In this document: piece after piece, positions 46,058-53,668 of the stretch
Layout: the number at the start of each line of letters is the position of its first letter
Position numbering within the stretch: the first letter of the stretch is position 1
Assembly (NCBI GenBank): GCA_026003335.1
Contig: BPHB01000001.1
Span: 62,001-126,000 of the forward strand
DNA length: 64,000 bases
Source: Chitinophagales bacterium
GTDB lineage: Bacteria; Bacteroidota; Bacteroidia; Chitinophagales; CAIOSU01
Reading direction: 5' to 3'
The notes under the pieces: generated by a model
The model's input: the letters and a program-made list of their open reading frames with translations, nothing else
The model's database searches: none
What the model was told of the DNA's origin: nothing
Made by a program: the position numbers and the translations under genes

Positions 46058-46915
46058 ATGACCGAACGTACTGTTAAAATCCAATTACCCGACAGCACTC
46101 TTACAGCCGTCACCGTGTATGAAAATGATGCGGCAAATCAGGTGGCTGTGTTTTTCCCCGCTATGGGAGTTGCTGCTGCCTACTATCAGCCTTTTATCAT
46201 GAATCTGGCTGCAAATAAAATCATTGCAGTCAGTGCAGACCTCAGGGGGTTAGGATTATCCGGGGTGCGTCCGGCAAGGGGTATGGACTTTGGCTTTCAC
46301 GAAATGCTGGAAGCTGACTACAAAGGCATCATGGATAAGATGCATGCTCTTTATCCATCCTGTAAAAAATATATGATTGGACACAGCCTGGGGGGCATTC
46401 TAGCATCTTTGTTTCTGGCACGGCATCCGGAATCTGCAGATGGACTGGTACTCATTGCCTCTGGTAATATTCATTACAAAAACTGGGATGGATGGAAAAA
46501 ATATCAGGTATTGTTTGCCACTCAATTCTTTCGTCTTCTTGCATCTGCAGTGGGATATTTCCCGGGTGATAAGATAGGTTTTGGCGGGGTAGGAGCAAAA
46601 ACAGTAATGCACGATTGGAGTTACACAGCCCGAACGGGTAGGTATAAAGTAAGCCGCTCTGCATTTGATTATGAACCTGCCTTTAAGAAAATCACCGTGC
46701 CTGTACTGGCTATTTCTTTCAGCCGAGATGATCTTACCCCACCGCGGGCAACAAAGCATTTGTGCGGTAAGATGTCTTCTGCTGCAATAGAATATGCCTG
46801 TCTGGATATGCACCCCGCTTCGGGCAGGCATTATTCACACTACAATTGGGTAAAGCAAAACGATGAGGTAGTAAATCTTATAAAAAACTGGATGTACAAG
46901 CACAATAAAAAATGA
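46058..46915 (+). CDS. Alpha/beta hydrolase family protein
   Basis: The 285-residue protein has an alpha/beta hydrolase fold. The nucleophile Ser110 lies in GHSLGG. The probable acid is in SFSRDDLTPP, and the general base is the His in HYSHYNW near the C-terminus. The lid region (about 135-200) is rich in Phe and Gly. The substrate is unknown. Its stop overlaps the hisG start by four bases (ATGA), so the two are translationally coupled, an unusual partnership for a histidine gene. Confidence 0.82.
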   Translation: MTERTVKIQLPDSTLTAVTVYENDAANQVAVFFPAMGVAAAYYQPFIMNLAANKIIAVSADLRGLGLSGVRPARGMDFGFHEMLEADYKGIMDKMHALYPSCKKYMIGHSLGGILASLFLARHPESADGLVLIASGNIHYKNWDGWKKYQVLFATQFFRLLASAVGYFPGDKIGFGGVGAKTVMHDWSYTARTGRYKVSRSAFDYEPAFKKITVPVLAISFSRDDLTPPRATKHLCGKMSSAAIEYACLDMHPASGRHYSHYNWVKQNDEVVNLIKNWMYKHNKK

Positions 46916-47778
46916 ATACCAAAGAAGTTTTAAGAATCGCAATACAAAAAAACGGCAGGCTGCACGAGCAATCCATGCGTCTGCTCAACGATTGCGGAGT
47001 GAAAGTAAGCAATGGATCCGGTACATTGAAAACACGGGCAGCCAACTTTCCGGTTGAAATTCTTTTCCTTCGCGATGATGATATTCCACAATATGTGGAA
47101 GACGGAGTAGTAGATGCAGGCATAGCCGGTGAGAATCTGATCAGGGAAAAGAATAAACACGTAAAGGTGCTAGAGAAGCTGGGCTTTGCCAAATGCCGGT
47201 TGGCACTTGCTATTCGCAAAGATGAAAAATACTCAGGCTTGTCTTTTTTCAACGGCAAAAAGATAGCCACCAGCTATCCAAACATTCTCAAGGCCTTTTT
47301 GAAAAAGCATAAAATCCGTTGTGATATTGAAGAAATCAGCGGAAGTGTGGAGATTGCTCCGGGTATTGGCCTTGCCGATGGCATCATGGATATAGTAAGC
47401 ACCGGAAGCACTCTTTTCATAAATGGATTGCGGGAGGTGGAAACCGTTATGGAATCTCAGGCCGTTTTGGTAGTGCATAAGGGCTTGCATGCCGCCCGGT
47501 TGCAGATAGCCGAAAAACTGCTGTTTCGCATACGCGCAGTAAACAATGCCCGCAACAATAAGTACATTTTACTCAATGCGCCCGATGAGGCGCTGGAGAA
47601 GATTTGTAAAATACTTCCCGGCATTAAAAGCCCTACAATCCTTCCGCTGGCCCGTAAGGGCTGGAGCAGTCTCCACAGTGTGGTGAAAGAAGACACTTTC
47701 TGGGAGGTGATTGATGAACTGAAAAAGGCCGGGGCAGAGGGCATTCTGGTAGTTCCGATTGAAAAAATGGTGACTTGA
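46912..47778 (+). CDS. hisG: ATP phosphoribosyltransferase, long form
   Basis: The 288-residue protein catalyses the first step of histidine synthesis, joining ATP and PRPP. Visible motifs are LRIAIQKNGRLHEQSMRLL at the start, DAGIAGENLI, and GLADGIMDIVSTGSTL around the PRPP-binding loop. A C-terminal ferredoxin-like regulatory domain (about 210-288) carries allosteric histidine sensing in the long form. It overlaps the upstream hydrolase by four bases, and no other his gene lies nearby. Confidence 0.93.
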   Translation: MNTKEVLRIAIQKNGRLHEQSMRLLNDCGVKVSNGSGTLKTRAANFPVEILFLRDDDIPQYVEDGVVDAGIAGENLIREKNKHVKVLEKLGFAKCRLALAIRKDEKYSGLSFFNGKKIATSYPNILKAFLKKHKIRCDIEEISGSVEIAPGIGLADGIMDIVSTGSTLFINGLREVETVMESQAVLVVHKGLHAARLQIAEKLLFRIRAVNNARNNKYILLNAPDEALEKICKILPGIKSPTILPLARKGWSSLHSVVKEDTFWEVIDELKKAGAEGILVVPIEKMVT

Positions 47779-47950
47779 AATCTGTCAACCGGGAATGCCG
47801 GGTTGCTATCATTTTTGTATGCAAGATATTATTTGCATGAAATGCCTTTGAGGAATTAAATTTAAAAGACATCTAACTACCTTATACAGGCTATGGCTGA
47901 AGCACTAGACCTTTCGGGATTATTCTAAAAACACACCTGTTATACAGGCT

Positions 47951-48712
47951 GTGCGCGAGCATTACCGTAAGATGCGGTCACGTCAAACAGTAGAATATGT
48001 GCAGCGGATGAAAAAGAAATATCTGACCTTTGATAAGCCCTTGCATGTATGGGAGGCTATGGAAAAGCTGAATGCACTGATTGATGTAAGTGACCCTGAC
48101 CTGAACCTGCCTAATGTTCAACACCTGATTCAAACTGCTGAAGGAGCACGGCTTGCAGGGGAACCAGACTGGATGCAGTTGGTAGGTCTTATACATGATT
48201 TAGGCAAGGTAATGTATTTATGGGGCTGTGACGAAGACGGCACAAGCAGCAGTGAACAGTGGGGAATGGTGGGTGATATTTTCGTTGTAGGTTGCCGGCT
48301 GCCTGACACGTGTGTTTACCCTGAATTTAATGCCCTCAACCCGGACATGCATGATCCCCGGTATAACACGCCCACGGGTATGTATACGCCCGGTTGCGGG
48401 CTGGATAACCTTCTGCTTGCCTGGGGGCATGACGAATATCTTTATCAGGTGCTGCGCAATCATTCTTATAATAAGATTCCGGAAGCTGGAATGGTATGTA
48501 TCCGTTATCATTCATTTTATCCCTGGCATACTGGAAACAGCTATGCAGAGCTGGAATGTCCCAAAGACAAGCAATACAAGGCATGGGTACGCAGATTTAA
48601 TCAATATGACCTGTACACCAAACGAAATGAACCTTATGACCTTGGGCGTATGCAGGCATATTATCAACCCATCATTGAAAAATACCTGGGTAATGAACCG
48701 TTGCGCTGGTAA
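47951..48712 (+). CDS. miox: Inositol oxygenase (MIOX family), probable 5' frameshift
   Basis: The 253 residues from GTG 47951 carry all six expected diiron ligands: His58, His82, Asp83, His160, His187 and Asp220. Other family motifs are QTAEGARLA, LIHDLGKVMYLWG, RYHSFYPWHTG and QYDLYTK. MIOX converts myo-inositol to D-glucuronate. The sequence is close to the animal enzymes. The frame continues upstream of the GTG as FRDYSKNTPVIQA, matching the family N-terminus, until an in-frame TAG at 47906. An ATG at 47893 would supply MAEALD if one base near 47911 were absent. So the gene is probably complete but for one base. Confidence 0.82.
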   Translation: MREHYRKMRSRQTVEYVQRMKKKYLTFDKPLHVWEAMEKLNALIDVSDPDLNLPNVQHLIQTAEGARLAGEPDWMQLVGLIHDLGKVMYLWGCDEDGTSSSEQWGMVGDIFVVGCRLPDTCVYPEFNALNPDMHDPRYNTPTGMYTPGCGLDNLLLAWGHDEYLYQVLRNHSYNKIPEAGMVCIRYHSFYPWHTGNSYAELECPKDKQYKAWVRRFNQYDLYTKRNEPYDLGRMQAYYQPIIEKYLGNEPLRW

Positions 48713-48755
48713 TCGTCTGCAGAAGAGTTATCCGGCAATATTTTATGCAGGCATA

Positions 48756-50411
48756 TTATCGTACTACGGTGAGGGGGCCGTTGAGTACTTTGTTTACATC
48801 TTTAAGCTTAATGATGTAATAGTAAGTGCCGTCAGGAACCGGGGTGCCCTTATACCTGCCGTCCCAGGGTGTTGAGTAAGGCGAAGAGCTGAAAATGACA
48901 TCTCCCCAACGGTTCAGAATAATGATTTCATGATTCAGATAAAGTTCAATATTGCGAATGTTCCACACTTCATTTACGCCATCGCCATTGGGCGTAATTG
49001 CATTGGGGATAAACAGTACATTACGAGGGTCTATATTTTCATCTACGTAAATCACCACCGTGTCTGCGGCTTTACAGCCGTATTCATCTGTGGTAATCAA
49101 TGTGTAAGGTGTTGTTTCAAAAACGGTAGCGATGGGGTCGGGGCAGGTGGCACAGCTCAGCGAGCTGTCGGGAAGCCATAAATAATTGCCAGCTCCATCC
49201 CCATGCAGTTGTACGCTGGCGCCTGTATATACTGTAGTATCTTCACCGGCATATACCGAAGGCAAGGGGTACACGTCTACCACAAGCTCATTGCTATAGG
49301 CGATGCAGGTAGAGTCCTGTCCAATAACGGTAATAGTATCCCCGTCATTGAGGGAAGTGAGAACAAGTTGGTTGATGCTATCGGTCTGTACCGGTACGCC
49401 ATTGATAAAAAACTGGTAGCTGATAAAGTCTTCATTTACATAAAGCACAACAGTATCATGCTGACAGATAATATCCAGGTCATTATGGATATCAAATCGT
49501 GGACTGACGTTGGCCAGGGCAAAAGGTGTGTATGTAAAATTGCTCCAGCCGAATATTTTCAGGGATGCCGGAGAACCGGGGTTGTAAGTGGCCGGTGAGG
49601 TGTCTTCCCACCAGGGGATATTTTGCCAGTGTACAATACTGTTGTACCGGCCATCCTGCGGCTCCAGGTAGGTGATTTCAATATCGGCAGGGTCATTCCC
49701 GGCAAGATGAAAAATGCGATGATAAAAGTAGGGATTGATTTCGCAGATAACCGGTTGTCGTACAGAACGATCAAACCCTTCAACGGTAGCATCCGTATTG
49801 GCCATGCGAACTTTAAACTCATTGGCACTATTTGTAGCTGGAGTTATATACACCGGACGGTAACGCAATATGTTAAGGCTGCTTCCCACCGGATAAAAAT
49901 ACGATAGAGCCTGTGCTGTATGCCGTGACAATCCGCCATTCACAAGGCTGCTTACAAAGCCCCCGGCATTTCTCACCGCTCCGGTGTCGGGGTTAGTAAC
50001 GGTTACGGTATGGGTATCCATGTGCATTTCCCTGTCATTTAGTTGCAGCACTCCTTCCACAATGACATCCAGATCGCCATATTTAGTGCCCCCTCCTCTT
50101 AAATCCAGATTAAAGTAGTGGGTAATGTCAGTACCCTGAATGCGCTGATCATTTCCCAGCATGACCACAGCCCCTTCTCCGGGCTCATTGAATCCGGTAT
50201 TGCCGGCATTGTTGATCCAGTTGCCAAACAAAAAAACAGTGTCTTCATTGTCAAAAGATCCGTTTACTTCGCTGCGGTAATCACCATGCACTGAAATGAA
50301 AGCTCCGTCTTTAAGGGAAATCAGTGCTCCACGGTTACTTAGAGCTGGCTGAGCGCTGAGAAAAAAAGACGTTGAAAATAAAATAATGCAGCAGAAGTAA
50401 GTTCTCATCAT
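48756..50411 (-). CDS. T9SS type B secreted protein
   Basis: The 551-residue protein has a signal peptide (about 1-20), then a beta-helix-like region (about 25-200). Two beta domains follow, including a Cys-containing Ig-like module (about 375-465). A gliding-motility C-terminal (CHU_C) domain with LFIPNAITPNGDGVNEVW and NRWGDVIFSS (about 465-551) ends the protein. It is a T9SS cargo and probably surface-attached. The domain resembles the end of the giant protein at 12663. It converges on the inositol oxygenase gene with a 43-base spacer. A surface role is inferred; no catalytic motif was found. Confidence 0.85.
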   Translation of the reverse strand: MMRTYFCCIILFSTSFFLSAQPALSNRGALISLKDGAFISVHGDYRSEVNGSFDNEDTVFLFGNWINNAGNTGFNEPGEGAVVMLGNDQRIQGTDITHYFNLDLRGGGTKYGDLDVIVEGVLQLNDREMHMDTHTVTVTNPDTGAVRNAGGFVSSLVNGGLSRHTAQALSYFYPVGSSLNILRYRPVYITPATNSANEFKVRMANTDATVEGFDRSVRQPVICEINPYFYHRIFHLAGNDPADIEITYLEPQDGRYNSIVHWQNIPWWEDTSPATYNPGSPASLKIFGWSNFTYTPFALANVSPRFDIHNDLDIICQHDTVVLYVNEDFISYQFFINGVPVQTDSINQLVLTSLNDGDTITVIGQDSTCIAYSNELVVDVYPLPSVYAGEDTTVYTGASVQLHGDGAGNYLWLPDSSLSCATCPDPIATVFETTPYTLITTDEYGCKAADTVVIYVDENIDPRNVLFIPNAITPNGDGVNEVWNIRNIELYLNHEIIILNRWGDVIFSSSPYSTPWDGRYKGTPVPDGTYYYIIKLKDVNKVLNGPLTVVR

Positions 50412-50509
50412 GGTAAGCCTTGGCAGTGACGCTCAAAGTTACTAAATTGTAACAGTGACGCATGGCTGAAGATTATCAAAATATAAGCAAAGGAGGATGG
50501 GGATATGGC

Positions 50510-50857
50510 ATGTCTGTTTGCCACCTGGGGGGTGCCTTGGCGGGTATTCTCCTGTTGTTTTTTATACCGTTGCATGCACAGGATCAGTCGCCCGGAGCAA
50601 TTATGCCCGATCAGGTACCGGTAAGGGTGGAGTATTATCAGATTTTTCTGGATAAACCGGTACAAAAAGTTAGTGGGGTGGAATACTATGATGGGTCGGG
50701 TTTAGTTCGTTTTAAGCTCTCCCCGGATGGTCGTGCGATATATTTGTTGGATTATAACGGCAGCGGAGGCGTTAAGGCGCGCATCATCACAAAAGAAGGA
50801 AAAACTGAAGAAATCATTCGCAGTAAATGCAACATCCATAGTCTGCAGGAGCTGTGA
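50510..50857 (+). CDS. Small exported hypothetical protein
   Basis: The 115-residue protein has a signal-like N-terminus (MSVCHLGGALAGILLLFFIPLHAQ) and a short beta-rich body. The start is ATG 50510, preceded by AGGAGG at 50491-50496, one of the few clear ribosome-binding sites in this window. An ATG at 50462 would add 16 hydrophilic residues ahead of the signal peptide. It is divergent from the T9SS type B gene and converges on the gene ending at 50867. No family was recognised. Confidence 0.55.
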   Translation: MSVCHLGGALAGILLLFFIPLHAQDQSPGAIMPDQVPVRVEYYQIFLDKPVQKVSGVEYYDGSGLVRFKLSPDGRAIYLLDYNGSGGVKARIITKEGKTEEIIRSKCNIHSLQEL

Positions 50858-50866
50858 AGAAAGGAT

Positions 50867-51724
50867 TCACGGAGCTTCCCTTATGGATTTTTCCAGTTTA
50901 TCCAACTCTGTATTCAACACTTTGTACTCCTCATTGTATTTGGAATAGCGCTCTTCTCCCAATTTGTCTTTTTTTTCTTCGGTGAGCTGAAGCATGTTAT
51001 CCAGATGCTGGCGTGTTTGATTGATTATGTTCAGGGCAGTTTCTTTTTGCTTGTACACTCCAGCCAGGGTGTATGCCAGGCGATAGCCCAGATCGCCAAT
51101 GTTAAAATCAGGATATTTGAACTCAGATTTTGAATACAATTCAAAGGCCTTTTGCAGGTCGGCTATAGCCGGTTCAAAATCTTTTTTGGTGAGGAAATTA
51201 TCGCCTCTGTGCAGATAGGGTCTGTATTTTTGCCTGCCTATTCGCTCCCACAGGTCTATATTGGCTGTGTAACAGGCTACAGCCTGCTCTATCAGCGATG
51301 AATCACCTGTATTGATAAACTCCAGATCATAGAGAGTACCGGCAAGGAATAAAGCATGCCCCAACTGAAACAGGTGTTCGGTTGCAGCAGCACGTTGGGA
51401 TGAGTCACCATTGGCGAGCACATAAGTCAGGTCATCGTAAGCCATTCTTGGGGTAGAGAGATATTGCTTCTGCAAATTTTCATCATCTTTTCTGAGTGCG
51501 TCAAAAGCAACCTGATAACTTGCAATTCCCCGTATGAGGCGTGCCTGTAGCTGCTGCTGCGGACTCAGATTGTCAGGTTGCTGAAGGGCCTCATCGGCAA
51601 AACGCCATGCATTTTCATAGTGTTTTTTATCCAGAGCAATGGAAGCCATGTTGAGTCTATTGGCCTGCGAGAAAGTCAAAATCGGGCAACAAGCCAAAAG
51701 AAAGAAAATGCGTCTTGTCTGCAT
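50867..51724 (-). CDS. Exported TPR-like helical repeat protein
   Basis: The 285-residue protein has a signal peptide (about 1-19, ending in TFSQ), then helix pairs with TPR-like spacing, for example KKHYENAWRFADEALQQ and KDFEPAIADLQKAFELY. The C-terminal 50 residues form a charged helix. It probably lies in the periplasm and mediates protein contacts; nothing more specific can be said. It is divergent from the gene at 51851 and converges on the small gene at 50510 with a nine-base gap. Confidence 0.65.
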   Translation of the reverse strand: MQTRRIFFLLACCPILTFSQANRLNMASIALDKKHYENAWRFADEALQQPDNLSPQQQLQARLIRGIASYQVAFDALRKDDENLQKQYLSTPRMAYDDLTYVLANGDSSQRAAATEHLFQLGHALFLAGTLYDLEFINTGDSSLIEQAVACYTANIDLWERIGRQKYRPYLHRGDNFLTKKDFEPAIADLQKAFELYSKSEFKYPDFNIGDLGYRLAYTLAGVYKQKETALNIINQTRQHLDNMLQLTEEKKDKLGEERYSKYNEEYKVLNTELDKLEKSIREAP

Positions 51725-51850
51725 GTTCTCTTATTGTTTGGGTGACATCCTGAAAAGAAAACTTAAATCAAGATCTGTAACACGTAAATTAAGGCACACA
51801 TAAAAATATGACTTTATGAGAAATAAAATTTACTTTGTCCTGCCTGGGAA

Positions 51851-53668
51851 ATGACCATGGAACAGCAACCGCATTTTAGCCTGCAAGATGCCCTGTTATT
51901 AGCAGGTGTAGTGTTGTTATCTCTGATTGGTATTAACCAGTATTCCTATGGCCTCTATAATCATTATATTACTATTCCTTTTATCAAAGACAGCATTGAC
52001 CCCTCCCTGTATCCGGGTGATTATCTTGTAGAACAGAAGAAATATCTGTACACTTATTTTATCAGTGTATCAGCATTCCTGGTAAAAACACTGCACATTT
52101 CTTTACCCTTGCTCTTTTTTCTGGCCTACTGTGTCTTTCTGTATCTTACTTTCATCGCTTTTTTCCGGCTGGCTTTATTGCTTTTCCAGAGTAAGGGTGT
52201 TGCCTGGTTTGCTGTGCTATTTCTGTTGTTTGCTTTCACAGTTCCGGGTGGGGTAAGAACGGTAGAAAGCTCGCTGCTGGAACGAACGGTAGCTTTACCC
52301 TTTTTGCTATTTGCCATACATGCCTTTTTAAGAAAAAAAATCATTATTGCCTGTAGCTGGATAGGGGTGGCGTTTCTTTTTCATCCGCTTTCTGCGGTAC
52401 ATGTGCTGAGTGGTCTTAGCCTGTGTGCCCTGGTGTATATGAGGGAGATCGGGCTGAAAAAAATAATTGTAGGCTTTATGGTGTTGCTGATCCTTATAAG
52501 CCCTGTTCTGTATCTGAAAGTAATAAATCCGGCTCCTTCTTTCCATCTCATAAAAGCTGACCCGCTCTGGATAGAATTGCTGCACGTTCGTTCAGCACAT
52601 CATTTATTCCCTTCTCACTGGTCGCGTTTGTTTTTGCTGAAGTTCATTCTGTTTCTTATAGGCTTTGTTGTGTGCATGCGTTATCGGCCTGATGATGTTT
52701 GGCGCCACCGTGCAGTAGTTGTTTTTTGTCTGGGCATTATCCTGCTGTGTATTGTAGGAACCGTCTTTACAGAGATATACCCGGTGGCGATTGTAGTGCA
52801 GTTTCAGTTCTGGAGGAGCTTTGTTTTTCTTGTGTATTTCGGCATTTTTTATTATGCCAGTTACTTTTTTCGTGCGTTGCCGGAGCAGGGCCGCTGGCCG
52901 GAGAAACTGGTAATGCTAAGCTGTTTGGTGGCAATATATACGGGTGAGCCGAAAATAAAGCTACTGAGTTTTCTGGTTGTTATCTTACTGTTGTTTTCAG
53001 GTTATTTGCTGCTGCAAACACGTCCACGCCTGCGCCCCTATTACCAGGGTGCGCTGACAGTTGTGTTGGTGGGTATAACGGTAGGCAGCATGTTCATGCG
53101 GAAAGGATTTACGATTTACACGCACCAGGAACCGACCTGGCTGGCTGTGCAACAGTGGGCCGCACAGCATACGCCCAAAGATGCTGTTTTCATTGTTCCG
53201 CCTTATCTGGAGGGCTTTCGGGTTGAATCAGAGCGCACCATTTGGGGTGACTGGAAAGATGGCACACAGATGTTTTTTAATCCCGAATTCGGACGGGAAT
53301 GGATCAGAAGAATGCAACTGCTCGGCTACAGGCAAGGCATAAAATTGCAGGATGCCTATGAGCAGCTGAGCGAAAAAGATTTTATCCGGATAAGCGATGA
53401 ATTGAAATCTTATTCAAAGGTGTTTGTGGTGGTACCCTTGCCTAAATCATTAAATCGCTTCCCCAAAGTTTTAGAAAATAAAAAATTCCGGGTTTACCAA
53501 GCCGATACAACGGGTTTAGCTGATGTTACTCAGGTCCACCTTGTTAAGGATGGCTCCCATAAACTTGTCTCCCAGTCCACGCAGATAGGCGATGGATGTT
53601 TTATCTTCCTCTTTGATGACGATATTGGTAGAGAATACACTGATTACTTTTTCCACCGAGCTGATTAA
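51851..53668 (+). CDS. Polytopic membrane protein, DUF6798-like
   Basis: The 605-residue protein has about ten or more hydrophobic segments from residue 13 to 425, then a soluble domain (about 430-560) with VFIVPPYLEGFRVESERTIWGDWKDG. The layout resembles GT-C-type membrane enzymes that work with lipid-linked sugars, but catalytic residues cannot be assigned. The last 50 residues are antisense to the end of the Wzc-like gene, an overlap of 153 bases. Both other frames reach a stop at 53517-53523, so the natural end is probably there and the tail may be an artefact of an indel. It neighbours polysaccharide genes. Confidence 0.7.
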   Translation: MTMEQQPHFSLQDALLLAGVVLLSLIGINQYSYGLYNHYITIPFIKDSIDPSLYPGDYLVEQKKYLYTYFISVSAFLVKTLHISLPLLFFLAYCVFLYLTFIAFFRLALLLFQSKGVAWFAVLFLLFAFTVPGGVRTVESSLLERTVALPFLLFAIHAFLRKKIIIACSWIGVAFLFHPLSAVHVLSGLSLCALVYMREIGLKKIIVGFMVLLILISPVLYLKVINPAPSFHLIKADPLWIELLHVRSAHHLFPSHWSRLFLLKFILFLIGFVVCMRYRPDDVWRHRAVVVFCLGIILLCIVGTVFTEIYPVAIVVQFQFWRSFVFLVYFGIFYYASYFFRALPEQGRWPEKLVMLSCLVAIYTGEPKIKLLSFLVVILLLFSGYLLLQTRPRLRPYYQGALTVVLVGITVGSMFMRKGFTIYTHQEPTWLAVQQWAAQHTPKDAVFIVPPYLEGFRVESERTIWGDWKDGTQMFFNPEFGREWIRRMQLLGYRQGIKLQDAYEQLSEKDFIRISDELKSYSKVFVVVPLPKSLNRFPKVLENKKFRVYQADTTGLADVTQVHLVKDGSHKLVSQSTQIGDGCFIFLFDDDIGREYTDYFFHRAD

